Source: JAEINY01 sp942490535 (GTDB lineage Bacteria; Bacteroidota; Bacteroidia; Bacteroidales; Marinilabiliaceae). Taken from it: a stretch of 64,000 bases of DNA. Positions 1 to 9,073 of the stretch are shown here, piece by piece. The stretch's first letter is position 1. Every line of letters starts with the position of its first letter. The translations under genes were made by a program, and so were the position numbers. Under the pieces are notes generated by a model. It searched no databases. It had not been told where the DNA came from and saw only the letters and a list, made by a program, of their open reading frames with translations. The stretch lies in the NCBI GenBank assembly GCA_942490535.1, contig CALNXQ010000002.1:744001-808000 (forward strand), read 5' to 3'.

Positions 1-3000
1 TCCTTTTCGGATGTCTGGAACATCCGGATCATTAAGCAGCACATCTATTTCCTCACTTATAAAAAACTCTTTCGTTACCATACCCAAACCCACCAATTAA
101 CCTGTTGGGAGAGTCAAACTCAATTTTCATTATCAGGTGTGATCAATCAACACTTGCACGTAGGCCAAAAAACCTTGGGCTTATTTGCCCTTGTGAATGA
201 TTCGCTGCAGCTAAAAGCCAGCCAACCCGCTGTGAAGGATATGTTATTCTATAATATCCTTCCTTTCCGGGAGAATCAAATCCTTGTAAGTTCGCGTCGG
301 AAAATTGTACTACTCGATCGTCACACTTATGCCACGTGTGATTCCAGCAATTATTTTAATAAAAAACTGGCGCCTATCTTAAAAAATAACATCTACCACA
401 TCATGCCCATCAAAAACAACCAGTTGGCTATTACTACTTACTACGATGGGGTGTACCTGGTGGATGAACACCTGAATGTTATTGCGCATTATAATAAGGA
501 TAATGGACTCCACACCAATTTATGCTGGCATGTGAAACAATGTGAGATGGGTACCATCTGGATTGCCAGCGACGACGGAATTGCACGCATTCACAATCAC
601 ACCCATTTTAATGAATACAACACACCGCCGCTAAACACCAAACTACGGGCACTCCTACAGTACCAGGGAAAACTATTCATAGGCACCAACGAAGGTGTAT
701 TCCATAAAAAACTGGGCACCTTACATGCACCGGTCATCTCATCCACACCGATCCAATCCAGCTGCAGACAATTTATCCACTTCAGAGTACCGGCATCCAA
801 CGACACCCTTTTATTAGCTGCCACCGAAGAAGGTATCTGGTCCATTTCGAGGCGCGACACACAACATCTTCATCCCCGAACACCCATCAGCTACATCCTT
901 CAATCCAGTCAATACCCCAACCGCCTCTATTTCATCTACAACCTGGGCATTGGGGCCATTGAATACCACCAGGGGCGGTGGTCGGAGGCGCATGTCATCC
1001 TGGATAAAGACCGTGATGATCAGGCCATTTATGAAGATGAACACGGTAAACTATGGGTGTGCAGCTATCAAAAGGGGGTTTTTAAACTGCACATCCAACC
1101 CAACACCTTCAACCTGGCCAAAATTGACCACTATCCCTTGAGTCAGGATAATCTTCCATTTATCATCACCGGAAGTTTTTTTCACAACGACCGGCTGTAC
1201 CTCAACCATCCACGCGGTATTTTATCCTATCAGGCCCTGGAAAATACATTCAAAGAAGACAGTACTTTTCAGCAATATCTGGAACCTGGATTTATTCCCT
1301 ACCAGGTTATTGGAAAAAAAGATAACATTTGGCTGGCCGCCCAAAAAGGGAACCTTCACGAGTTAACCAAGGTCAGTGAAAAACAAAATATTCTGGAGAA
1401 TAAAAGTGCCCGCCGGTTGCAATTTCGAAACCGTATCATCACCCAGGCATTGGTTGACATTCCCGATGAATTATACCTGGGCCTGGATAATCGGCTTGCC
1501 CAAATAAATCATCTGAAGGCACTCCAGGTTCCCAACACACAAAACCACATCTACATTCGAAAGGTTAAAACACTGACCGACTCCACCCTTTTTGCCGGCG
1601 GATCACTACGTTCCGATGGGCGGGACTCCCTATCTGCACAAAGCATTTCCTACGAAAATAGAAACCTCCATTTTCAATTTGCTTCCCCCTTCTATTGCGA
1701 TGAAGCCAATAATAAATATGCCTGCATCTTAGAAGGGTACGACAAGGGCTGGTCGGGCTGGAGTAACTCAAATTTTAAGGAATACACCAATTTAAAGGAA
1801 GGCACTTACACATTCAAAGTCAAAGCACGCAACACCTTTAACCAGGAGAGCGAAGTGGCCTCCTGGAGATTCCGTATACAGCCACCCCTTTTTCGCTCCT
1901 GGTGGGCTTACATGATGTACCTAGTGGCCGCCGGTAGCCTAATTGCCTGGTATCTGAAATGGTCGCACACCACTCATGTGTACGAGAAAAAAGAACTGGA
2001 GAAAATGGTTCAAAGTCGCACCCACGCCATCTACCAACAAAAAGAGCAGCTACAGCAGCAGGCACAGGAACTAAAAACAGCCATGCAGGCACAGGAACGG
2101 CTCGCCCTTATTGCCAGCAAAATAAACAACCCGGTGGTCATCTGTGCCCTCACGGGTCAACTCATCTGGGCCAATGCGCGTTTTTATTCCATTTTTGAAG
2201 GATCGGCTGACCAAAGCGCTAAAAAACTATGGGAAATTCCCGGGAACGGCGAAATCGAAGACTGTTTTTGGAGTTGCCTGTTTAATAAGCAACCCAATAC
2301 GCAGCAGATAAAAAACACCAAGGTAAAGACCGATACTGAATACCTCTTTCAAGTAACGCTTAGTCCGGTACTGACACCTTCCGAAGAAGTGCGGCAGATC
2401 ATTGGTGTTTATTCGGATGTCAGCAACTTGCATGAGCTAAATAAAATCCGGGATATGCTCATGGCTGTCATCACCCATGACCTCAAATCCCCCCTGCTGG
2501 CTTTTAAAATGATCAGTGAAACCCTGTTAATCCAATTGCACGCAGAAGCGCATCCGGCAGCTGGCGACGTCAATCAATTGTGTAACCAAGCCTCTTCGCT
2601 CTACACCTTCACCCACTCCTTATCCGATTGGCTCAAAAACCAACGGGGAAAGATCCACTTCACACCACAGGCAGTTCAACTGCGCCAGGTGGTACATGAA
2701 GTCATTCAACTCTTCAGGTTTCAATGTGACATTAAACAAATTACCTTCCAAAACCAGGTGACTGAGGACCTGGAAATACAGGCCGATTACAACATGCTCA
2801 CCACCATATTTCGAAACCTCTTTTCCAACGCCATTCGTCATACGGATGGGGGCTCCATCCGCATTCAGGGCCATACCAAGGGGGACTATGCAGTTATCAA
2901 AGTAAAAGATGATGGACTAGGTGCGGATGCCCAAAAATTATTCAATGGCGAACACTCTGGGTTTGGCCTGTTCATTTGTGAAGAATTTATCAAAAAAAAT

Positions 3001-3114
3001 AAGGGTAAAATTTGGCAGGAGGCTGTAACAACCGGTACGTGTATCGGTTTTACGTTGCCGCTGGCCTCCTCCAAAAAAGCGGATGTGTATGAAAAAGAAA
3101 ATTATAATTGTTGA
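1..3114 (+). CDS. Two-component sensor histidine kinase with periplasmic propeller (5' end outside window)
   Basis: The reading frame is open from base 1, so the start lies upstream; the GTG at 139 is only an internal codon. Up to about 1640 the protein is rich in aromatic, propeller-like repeats as in Reg_prop sensors. About 1640-1880 is a Y_Y_Y domain (LEGYDKGWSGW, then EGTYTFKVKARN). One membrane segment follows near 1895-1960, then a Gln-rich coiled coil, a PAS-like domain (about 2090-2430), an H-box ITHDLKSP near 2475, and an ATPase domain with N-box RNLFSNAIRHT and G-box GFGLFICEEF. There is no receiver or DNA-binding domain after the kinase, unlike hybrid regulators of this group. The partner is the response regulator whose start overlaps its end. 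The ligand is unknown; a polysaccharide or surface signal is usual for such propellers. Confidence 0.9.
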   Translation, partial: SFSDVWNIRIIKQHIYFLTYKKLFRYHTQTHQLTCWESQTQFSLSGVINQHLHVGQKTLGLFALVNDSLQLKASQPAVKDMLFYNILPFRENQILVSSRRKIVLLDRHTYATCDSSNYFNKKLAPILKNNIYHIMPIKNNQLAITTYYDGVYLVDEHLNVIAHYNKDNGLHTNLCWHVKQCEMGTIWIASDDGIARIHNHTHFNEYNTPPLNTKLRALLQYQGKLFIGTNEGVFHKKLGTLHAPVISSTPIQSSCRQFIHFRVPASNDTLLLAATEEGIWSISRRDTQHLHPRTPISYILQSSQYPNRLYFIYNLGIGAIEYHQGRWSEAHVILDKDRDDQAIYEDEHGKLWVCSYQKGVFKLHIQPNTFNLAKIDHYPLSQDNLPFIITGSFFHNDRLYLNHPRGILSYQALENTFKEDSTFQQYLEPGFIPYQVIGKKDNIWLAAQKGNLHELTKVSEKQNILENKSARRLQFRNRIITQALVDIPDELYLGLDNRLAQINHLKALQVPNTQNHIYIRKVKTLTDSTLFAGGSLRSDGRDSLSAQSISYENRNLHFQFASPFYCDEANNKYACILEGYDKGWSGWSNSNFKEYTNLKEGTYTFKVKARNTFNQESEVASWRFRIQPPLFRSWWAYMMYLVAAGSLIAWYLKWSHTTHVYEKKELEKMVQSRTHAIYQQKEQLQQQAQELKTAMQAQERLALIASKINNPVVICALTGQLIWANARFYSIFEGSADQSAKKLWEIPGNGEIEDCFWSCLFNKQPNTQQIKNTKVKTDTEYLFQVTLSPVLTPSEEVRQIIGVYSDVSNLHELNKIRDMLMAVITHDLKSPLLAFKMISETLLIQLHAEAHPAAGDVNQLCNQASSLYTFTHSLSDWLKNQRGKIHFTPQAVQLRQVVHEVIQLFRFQCDIKQITFQNQVTEDLEIQADYNMLTTIFRNLFSNAIRHTDGGSIRIQGHTKGDYAVIKVKDDGLGADAQKLFNGEHSGFGLFICEEFIKKNKGKIWQEAVTTGTCIGFTLPLASSKKADVYEKENYNC

Positions 3115-3760
3115 TGATTCTGAATTATTCCGAATCGGCTTGAAAAGCTTACTTTCCAGGTATGAGGAAGCTTCCGTCAGAGAAGCCTCCAACAGCACAG
3201 AACTGTTATCAATATTGGAAACAGAGCTTTGGATCCCGGATTTAATATTTATGGATGTGCGATTAAAACGTGGCGGTTCATTATCCGGACTTGAACTATC
3301 CAAACGTCTGAAAGAAACCCATCCACAGGTCAGAATCATCATCATCACCGCTTGCGAAGAAAAGAGTGTCCTGAAAGAGGCCATGCAAACCGGAGTGGAA
3401 GGATTTCTCCCCAAAGAATCCATCGCCAGTGAGATTGATGAGTGCCTGCAACAGGTTTTGAACGGTGAAAACTACCTGGGTAAAACCATTCCTTTTAAAC
3501 ACATTCAACATGCTTTTCATGCTAAAAACCGCTTATACGATTTACTGACACCCACCGAAAAAAAAGTATTCATCCTGCTGGCCAAGGGCCTCATCAATAA
3601 AGCTGTCGCGGATGCCTTATGCGTCAGTGTACACACCATTGAAACCCATAAGAGTAACATCCGCCAAAAGATGGGCATCAAATCAGATGTGGAGTTTCTA
3701 TCCATCGGTATCAAAGAAGAAATACCGGAAGTGTTGGATTACATGGGTATCTCTTTGTAA
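3089..3760 (+). CDS. NarL/LuxR-family response regulator
   Basis: This is the DNA-binding partner of the sensor kinase that ends at 3114; the genes overlap by about 26 bp and are surely co-expressed. The receiver domain has the acidic pair in IIIVDDSE, phospho-acceptor Asp56 in IFMDVRL and Lys109 in GFLPKES. A GerE/LuxR helix-turn-helix fills the C-terminus (LTPTEKKVFILLAKG, then VSVHTIETHKSNIRQK). I chose the ATG at 3089 because receiver domains begin right there; the in-frame ATG at 3083 adds only two residues. A bidirectional terminator follows at 3801. Targets are unknown, since the next gene is on the opposite strand. Confidence 0.92.
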   Translation: MKKKIIIVDDSELFRIGLKSLLSRYEEASVREASNSTELLSILETELWIPDLIFMDVRLKRGGSLSGLELSKRLKETHPQVRIIIITACEEKSVLKEAMQTGVEGFLPKESIASEIDECLQQVLNGENYLGKTIPFKHIQHAFHAKNRLYDLLTPTEKKVFILLAKGLINKAVADALCVSVHTIETHKSNIRQKMGIKSDVEFLSIGIKEEIPEVLDYMGISL

Positions 3761-3800
3761 TAATCCGAGTTTTACAATCCCCCATTAACAAAGAATAAAA

Positions 3801-3829
3801 AAAGGATGAACCGCCAAGCTCATCCCTTT
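3801..3829. terminator. Bidirectional intrinsic terminator
   Basis: The stem GGATGA (3804-3809) pairs with TCATCC (3820-3825). Runs of A on the left and T on the right make it usable from both sides, by the response regulator from the left and the papain-like lipoprotein gene from the right. Confidence 0.65.
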
Positions 3830-3956
3830 TCCTCAAGTGTAAACTAATAAAGGTGCTTTTCCCTAAAAATAACCTATGATAAAACAGCTTTGTGTGCCTC
3901 CTGTCCTACCATAGTCGCACCTTTCAATAAACGTTAGTATTAAAAGTGTGCCACAA

Positions 3957-4799
3957 TTAATACATCACGTATGCTTCCGACCATAAGCGGTTCACGATAT
4001 CATAGGATACCCATCCGTAACCATTGGTGGCCCAACTGGTTCCCCAGGAATTTAAAATCAGAAAACAACGGTACTGATCGTTATATCCCACGACACAGTA
4101 ACAATGACCACCACCGGAGCCTGATACTGAAGTTAAGATGCGATTGTAACCCAGATTCATAAAGGCATTATCCACACGACCGGCTACTACCACCGGACGT
4201 CCGTTGGCCACTTGGTTGCGGATAGAAGTACTGTTAATGGAAACGCGTGAATAATTGCTGATGCGATAATTAGCAGCCTCTTGACGCTGGTAGGAGTTTG
4301 GTTGTGTATAACAATTACTCGATTGATAAGGCATGGTGTTGTAAGTACAAACGCCTTGGCTATAGATCAAATTCATCGCATCCGAAGGATAGGAACCGCT
4401 ACCACAGTCGCTAATCTTGATTTGATTATACACATAAGATGGGCTAAATACGGTACTGGCTCCGGTCATAATAGTCCGTCCGGCATAAGCAGCTCCCCAA
4501 CCCACACAGGCGCCATCTGATCCTTGATTACCCACCGATGGACAAGGCAAATACTTATAAGCAGCTGTAGCTTTTAAAGCGGGCTCTTCAGCTAAAGGAA
4601 TTTTCGCATACACATCCGGAGGGGTCAGCAAACAACCCGTCATGGTAGAAAAATCAACTATTTCCGAAGTTACCTCCTCATTCATTACCTGGTTTGGCAC
4701 TTCCAATTCAGCCTCGTCCGAACAACTATTCAATGACAATCCGAATACCATTACGATGGCCACTAGCCAAAGACTCATTTTTTTTAAGTTCGTTTTCAT
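3957..4799 (-). CDS. Papain-like (C1) cysteine peptidase, surface lipoprotein
   Basis: An extracytoplasmic cysteine peptidase. From the ATG ending at 4799 the protein is 280 aa and starts with a lipoprotein signal whose lipobox is LSLNSC (Cys26). The longer frame to 4880 would put 27 unrelated residues before this signal, so it was rejected. The papain active-site set is complete: oxyanion Gln92 and Cys98 in NQGSDGACVGW, His232 in GGHCYCV and Asn250 in LNSWGTSW. The residues after Cys26 (SDEAE) are acidic, which in Bacteroidota favours export to the outer surface. The gene stands alone; an IS element lies about 160 bp upstream of the start and may have separated it from earlier neighbours. 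The substrate is unknown; self-maturation is possible because there is a propeptide-like stretch before residue 85. Confidence 0.85.
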   Translation of the reverse strand: MKTNLKKMSLWLVAIVMVFGLSLNSCSDEAELEVPNQVMNEEVTSEIVDFSTMTGCLLTPPDVYAKIPLAEEPALKATAAYKYLPCPSVGNQGSDGACVGWGAAYAGRTIMTGASTVFSPSYVYNQIKISDCGSGSYPSDAMNLIYSQGVCTYNTMPYQSSNCYTQPNSYQRQEAANYRISNYSRVSINSTSIRNQVANGRPVVVAGRVDNAFMNLGYNRILTSVSGSGGGHCYCVVGYNDQYRCFLILNSWGTSWATNGYGWVSYDIVNRLWSEAYVMY

Positions 4800-4960
4800 A
4801 GTCACATTTTTAAAAGGTTTTGGAGTTTCAAAGTAAAGGTATCGCCCAACCACTTCCATCAATGAGTCTCCATTCTTCACCTGAGAATTCGTGATATCAT
4901 CTGGTGAAAGCTCCTGACTATTTTTTCAAGACCCTCTGATCCAATTTAAAAACTGACTAG

Positions 4961-4975
4961 CAGCCTGTCGGACTT
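4961..4975. repeat. Left terminal inverted repeat of the IS1182-type element
   Basis: CAGCCTGTCGGACTT, the exact reverse complement of 6497-6511. The identity runs 8 bp further out (4953-4960 against 6512-6519), but that extension is explained by the palindromic target site rather than by the element. Confidence 0.9.
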
Positions 4976-5008
4976 AGCTGGAAAGCCTAATTTAATTAGC
5001 TTTAGGCC

Positions 5009-6352
5009 ATGAAACGCTTTATTAGTGCAGATAGAGAACAGACAATGTTAATGCCATATGACTTAGGAGACTGGTTACCAGAAAGCCATTTGGCACGATT
5101 TGTAGTTGAAATAGTAGACAAGCTTAATTTTAATGATATTTATAGCCAGTATAAAGGTGTTGGTTCTACACCATACGATCCTAAAATGCTTTTGTCACTG
5201 ATTTTTTATGGCTATTCTACTGGCATTTTCAGTTCTCGAAAAATAGAAAACGCCACCTATGATTCAGTTGCCTTTCGTTTTATAGCAGGGAATCATCATC
5301 CTGATCATGATACGATATCAACTTTTCGGAAGCGTTTTCTTACTGAAATCAAGGGCTGGTTTAAAGAAATATTGCTCATAGGCAAGGAATTGGGAGTTGT
5401 AAAAATGGGGAACATCCACATTGACGGCACCAAGGTTCAGGCGAATGCATCCAAGCATAAGGCCATGAGTTATGAGTACATGAAAAAGCTTGAAAAGCAA
5501 CTTGAAGAAGAAATTTCGAAGCTATTAGATATTGCTGACAAACAAGATGAACAAGATAGAAAGGTTGAGCTCGATATTCCTGAGGAGATCCAGCGCAGAA
5601 AAGACCGTATTCAAAAAATTAAAGAAGCCCAGGAGGTTGTAAAAATGCGCGCTGAAGAACGCTACCAAAAAGAAAAGGAGGAATATGACCGGAAAATGCA
5701 AAAACGGGAGGATCACGAGAAGCGAACCGGTAAGAAGCCTCGCGGCAGATCTCCTAAAGCGCCCAATGATAAGCCTAATGAGAAAGACCAGTATAATTTT
5801 ACCGATCCACAATCACGCATCATGAAGACCCAAGGTGGTTTTAACCAGTGTTATAATGGGCAAGCTGCCGTTAATGAAGATATGCTAATTGTAGGTGCCT
5901 ATTGCAATAATCATGTCAATGATAAGCAGGAATATATTCCGACTATTGATTCAGTGCCACAAAGACTTGGAAAAATAACAAATGCTGTTGCCGACACTGG
6001 CTATTTCAGCGAAACTAATATTGAGCAATGCGAAAAAAGAAATATAAAACCGATAATTTCTACCGCACGTGAAAAACACAATAGTTATCTGGAAGAAGTG
6101 TTAAGCACTGAATGTGAAAAAGAAAAAGCCAGCAGCCCGGTAGAGAAAATGAATCAAATATTAAAAAGTAAAGAAGGGAGACAGCTTTATAAAAAACGGA
6201 AACAAACAGTTGAACCGGTATTTGGCATCATAAAGGAAGTTTTAGGGTTCAGGCGTTTTTCCCTGAGAGGGGAATTTGAAACGGATTGTGAATGGTCGTT
6301 AGTATGTATTGGATACAATCTTAAAAGAATGTTCAAACTTGCAATGCAATAA
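5009..6352 (+). CDS. IS1182-family DDE transposase
   Basis: 447 aa, full length for the family. An N-terminal DUF772-type helical domain (MKRFISADREQTMLMPYDLG through TISTFRKRFL) is followed by an RNase-H-like DDE core. Likely catalytic residues are the Asp in IHIDGTKVQANAS (near 140), the Asp in VADTGYFSE (near 330) and the Glu in QTVEPVFGIIKE (near 410). A long charged coiled coil (about 150-260) is inserted between the first two, as is typical. The gene is richer in A and T than its neighbours, in keeping with transfer. It lies in the same strand sense as the sigma-factor gene downstream. A small hairpin (ACTGGC/GCCAGT, 6442-6465) follows inside the element and may end its transcript. Confidence 0.95.
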   Translation: MKRFISADREQTMLMPYDLGDWLPESHLARFVVEIVDKLNFNDIYSQYKGVGSTPYDPKMLLSLIFYGYSTGIFSSRKIENATYDSVAFRFIAGNHHPDHDTISTFRKRFLTEIKGWFKEILLIGKELGVVKMGNIHIDGTKVQANASKHKAMSYEYMKKLEKQLEEEISKLLDIADKQDEQDRKVELDIPEEIQRRKDRIQKIKEAQEVVKMRAEERYQKEKEEYDRKMQKREDHEKRTGKKPRGRSPKAPNDKPNEKDQYNFTDPQSRIMKTQGGFNQCYNGQAAVNEDMLIVGAYCNNHVNDKQEYIPTIDSVPQRLGKITNAVADTGYFSETNIEQCEKRNIKPIISTAREKHNSYLEEVLSTECEKEKASSPVEKMNQILKSKEGRQLYKKRKQTVEPVFGIIKEVLGFRRFSLRGEFETDCEWSLVCIGYNLKRMFKLAMQ

Positions 6353-6496
6353 TATGTAAAACGATATGGCTAAATGACAAAAAAGTGGAAATAATGATGG
6401 GGTTTTAACCTAAACCAAAAATTATTCGCCAATAATCAAAAACTGGCCATCCTAAAATAGCCAGTCGAAGATAATGCTGGAATTGATGATTTCTTA

Positions 6497-6511
6497 AAGT
6501 CCGACAGGCTG
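6497..6511. repeat. Right terminal inverted repeat of the IS1182-type element
   Basis: AAGTCCGACAGGCTG, the exact reverse complement of 4961-4975. Confidence 0.9.
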
Positions 6512-6618
6512 CTAGTCAGCAGAATAAAAACGAAAAAAAGATTGCTTCCCTGAGTTTGCACCATTATTTTAGCAGAAGGATGTAACCATTGTTCCAAAAC
6601 CGGCGTCTTACTTTTTGA

Positions 6619-7194
6619 ATGGACAAAACAAATGACATAACCCTGTTAAAAGCCATCAAAGCTGGTGATGTATCCGCATTTGCCCAGATCATTGATAAGT
6701 ACCAGCACATGGCATTTACGCTGGCAATGGGCATTGTAAAAAACAAGGAAGAAGCGGAAGAAGTCACGCAGGATGCTTTTTTCAAGGCTTATAAATCGAT
6801 GAATAGCTTTAAAGGGGATGCCAGTTTTTCCACCTGGTTGTATCGCATTATATATAACACGGCTATTTCGAAGATCAGAAGCCGTAAACCGGTAGCAGCT
6901 GATCTGGAGAGCAAAGAGGTGGCACAGTTTGAGATGAATTATGCCGAATCGAACATGCACCAGCTGGAAAAGCAAGACCGTAAGAAAATTTTAAAAAAGG
7001 CGCTGGGCAAGTTAAAAGAAGACGATGCTTTTATTGTGATAATGTATTATTACAAAGACCATAGCGTTGATGAGATAGCGGATACCACCGGACTATCTGC
7101 TTCCAATGTAAAAGTTAAGTTGCACAGGGGGCGTAAACAGCTTCAAAAGGAGTTGAATCTATTATTGAGAGAAGAGTTGAATACTATTTTGTAA
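6619..7194 (+). CDS. ECF (sigma-24 type) RNA polymerase sigma factor
   Basis: 191 aa with the two ECF domains. Sigma region 2 (about 10-90) contains EEVTQDAFFKAYKSMNSF and ASFSTWLYRIIYNTAI; region 4 (about 125-185) ends in SNVKVKLHRGRKQL, the recognition-helix region. There is no long C-terminal extension, and the neighbour is not a SusC/D or FecR-type gene, so this is not the usual polysaccharide-uptake ECF. It is followed after 10 bp by a small membrane protein that probably holds it in check. The stimulus is unknown. The upstream 100 bp adjoin the IS1182 element, so the native promoter may have been altered. Confidence 0.92.
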   Translation: MDKTNDITLLKAIKAGDVSAFAQIIDKYQHMAFTLAMGIVKNKEEAEEVTQDAFFKAYKSMNSFKGDASFSTWLYRIIYNTAISKIRSRKPVAADLESKEVAQFEMNYAESNMHQLEKQDRKKILKKALGKLKEDDAFIVIMYYYKDHSVDEIADTTGLSASNVKVKLHRGRKQLQKELNLLLREELNTIL

Positions 7195-7204
7195 TTTTGG
7201 AATC

Positions 7205-7630
7205 ATGATGAAGGCTAAAAAACATATACCGGAAGAGGATCAATTCCTGAAAGATCTGTTTACAGATTTTGAACCGGAAGTAGCTCCTCAAAATATCAGA
7301 CAAGATACCATGAACCGGATCTTCCAGGATTGGACCGCTAACCCGGTGGCCTACCGGCCAATGATCAATAAAGAAAACAGGTTATGGATTGTATTGGGTA
7401 TCTCAGCTGTATTGGCGTTAACGTTCTTAACCGATGCATCAGTACTAATGGAATATTGGCAAAGCCTGGACATCAAGCTGGACTTATCCAACCTCAAAGG
7501 GGTGGGACAATCCTTTAGCAAGTATTACGCCGTGATGCAACAGTTGCCAGCCATTGTTTACTTCATCGCCACAGGCATTTTGGTATTATTAGGCTTTGAT
7601 AAACTACTTAACAAACTAGCCAATATTTAG
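7205..7630 (+). CDS. Small membrane protein, possible anti-sigma factor
   Basis: 141 aa, no named family recognised. A charged cytoplasmic N-terminus of about 55 residues (EEDQFLKDLFTDFEPEVAPQ) is followed by a membrane helix (LWIVLGISAVLALTFL, near 62-82), an outer loop of about 30 residues, and a second helix (AIVYFIATGILVLLGF, near 115-132). It lies 10 bp downstream of the ECF sigma gene and both end at the terminator at 7654. This placement and topology fit an anti-sigma factor. There is no HxxxCxxC zinc-binding motif, so it is not a ZAS-type anti-sigma. The role is inferred from context only. Confidence 0.7.
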   Translation: MMKAKKHIPEEDQFLKDLFTDFEPEVAPQNIRQDTMNRIFQDWTANPVAYRPMINKENRLWIVLGISAVLALTFLTDASVLMEYWQSLDIKLDLSNLKGVGQSFSKYYAVMQQLPAIVYFIATGILVLLGFDKLLNKLANI

Positions 7631-7653
7631 ACTCACTAAAAGGCATTAAAAAA

Positions 7654-7681
7654 GGCGAATCGTGTGACGATCCGCCTTTTC
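7654..7681. terminator. Intrinsic terminator between convergent genes
   Basis: GGCGAATCGT (7654-7663) pairs with ACGATCCGCC (7667-7676) with one mismatch over a 3-nt loop. A-rich left and T-rich right flanks let it serve both the sigma operon and the convergent Gate-domain gene. Confidence 0.8.
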
Positions 7682-7722
7682 TTGTTTAAATCAAAAAACA
7701 ATGGCAATTGACTTCGCAATTG

Positions 7723-8886
7723 CTATACGACTCCAAAATAACTCAGTAATACAAAAATATAGTGTGCCGAAACCCCTGCCAAAAGCCCCCCAATGGTATG
7801 GGCAAGTAAAGCTTTAGACGTTAATTCTCTGAAATTAAGGGTATCTAACATAGCGGTATGCGTACTTAAATAACCACTCCAACACATCCCCATGGCAGTA
7901 AATACGGCTATTTCATTGCCACCTACAATCCCTTGTGCAATGAATGCTTTCACCATTGAAAGCGCAGCGCCTACAGCGCCCAATGAAGTCACAGGGAAGG
8001 CAATTAACTCCGGATTTTTAAATCCAAACAGGAATTCAAACACGCCTGAGAACCAACCAGCCACATGAGGTAAGATCGGTACTCCTTCATAGGCTAAGCC
8101 TTGGTATCCAATGGTTGGATCAGCAGGTTTAAAGGTAATAATCATGATAATGGAACTGATCACCAACACACCAGGTATAATGGCCAATCCTAAATCCACA
8201 CCCGATTTTCCGCCATCAAGCATGGCATTTAAGAAACGTTGAAACGTACCACCTTCTGATTTAAAAGAGATCTGCTCTTCATCACCATCCCCTTCAAATT
8301 GTTTCGCAGGAGAAATTTTTCCTTTAATTAAAAACTGCATCAATCGGGTAGAAATAATCGCCCCAATAATGGCTCCGGCTAAACCAACCATTGCTCCGGA
8401 GAAATAGCCTAAGCCACTCATGAAAGCCAACACTATTAGTCCCATTCCAAAGGCAGTCCCAAAATTGGTCAATGAAATTAACTCGTGGGTTTTAAAATAG
8501 CGACTGAAATTTTTATCATTTGAAAGGCTGATAATGGCCGGGTTATCGGAGAAAAAGGTCATCAAACCAGCCAACGCACTAACACCAGGCAAATTAAACA
8601 ATGGGCGCATCAATGGCGCTAATAAAACCTCTAATAACCGAACAACTCCAAATTCGATCATCAATCGGCCCAAGGCCCCGGTTATCACGGTAATCCCCAT
8701 GATAAAAAACACCGTGTTCATTAACAAGTCATGGGCGGTCCGCATCAGGGTATTTAACAAGTTGGTCACCCCCATCACATGTCCGAGATACCCGAAAAAA
8801 GCTCCGAATATCAAGAGAAAAAACAGCGCTTCGTAGCGTCGGCGCTCTAAGTATCCTCTTTCCTTTAATTTCTTTAACGCACTCAT
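7723..8886 (-). CDS. Nucleoside-recognition (Gate) domain membrane protein
   Basis: 387 aa, almost entirely hydrophobic, with about nine membrane segments after a short basic N-terminus. Two Gate-type halves are visible: the first around VFFIMGITVITGALGRLM and MTFFSDNPAI, the second around VFTAMGMCWSGYLSTHTAML. This resembles the SpmA/SpmB and YjiH group, whose substrates are poorly known and which probably move nucleosides or related small solutes across the inner membrane. A charged loop (residues about 190-215) separates the halves. The gene is monocistronic and convergent with the sigma operon. The family call is solid; the substrate is unknown. Confidence 0.8.
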   Translation of the reverse strand: MSALKKLKERGYLERRRYEALFFLLIFGAFFGYLGHVMGVTNLLNTLMRTAHDLLMNTVFFIMGITVITGALGRLMIEFGVVRLLEVLLAPLMRPLFNLPGVSALAGLMTFFSDNPAIISLSNDKNFSRYFKTHELISLTNFGTAFGMGLIVLAFMSGLGYFSGAMVGLAGAIIGAIISTRLMQFLIKGKISPAKQFEGDGDEEQISFKSEGGTFQRFLNAMLDGGKSGVDLGLAIIPGVLVISSIIMIITFKPADPTIGYQGLAYEGVPILPHVAGWFSGVFEFLFGFKNPELIAFPVTSLGAVGAALSMVKAFIAQGIVGGNEIAVFTAMGMCWSGYLSTHTAMLDTLNFRELTSKALLAHTIGGLLAGVSAHYIFVLLSYFGVV

Positions 8887-9073
8887 AAAGTCTAATTAAT
8901 TTGTCACCTCAAAATTAGAATCTGTTAAAAATTCAAAACAAGACTTAAATCAACCTATGAAGTTTTTTTTCATGAATTAAATCACCCAAAAAACTGACAA
9001 AATAAAGTATGTAATTGAGGCTTGTTTGTAAGCAAAACCGGGGCTATTCTATACTAATTCATCAAATCAAACC

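Larger units (their letters stand above)
4961..6511 (+). mobile_element. IS1182-family insertion sequence, complete
   Basis: A 1551-bp element with one transposase gene. Both ends carry the same perfect 15-bp terminal inverted repeat (CAGCCTGTCGGACTT on the left, its reverse complement on the right). Each end is flanked by CTAG (4957-4960 and 6512-6515). Removing the element and one CTAG restores CTGACTAGTCAG, a 12-bp perfect palindrome, as the empty site. Intact ends and an intact transposase suggest a recent and possibly active copy. It sits between the papain-like lipoprotein gene and the sigma-factor gene and interrupts neither. Confidence 0.92.

Noticed and set aside
2938..3423. 161-codon minus-strand frame
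   Set aside because: Lies across the end of the sensor kinase and the response regulator, which are both certain.
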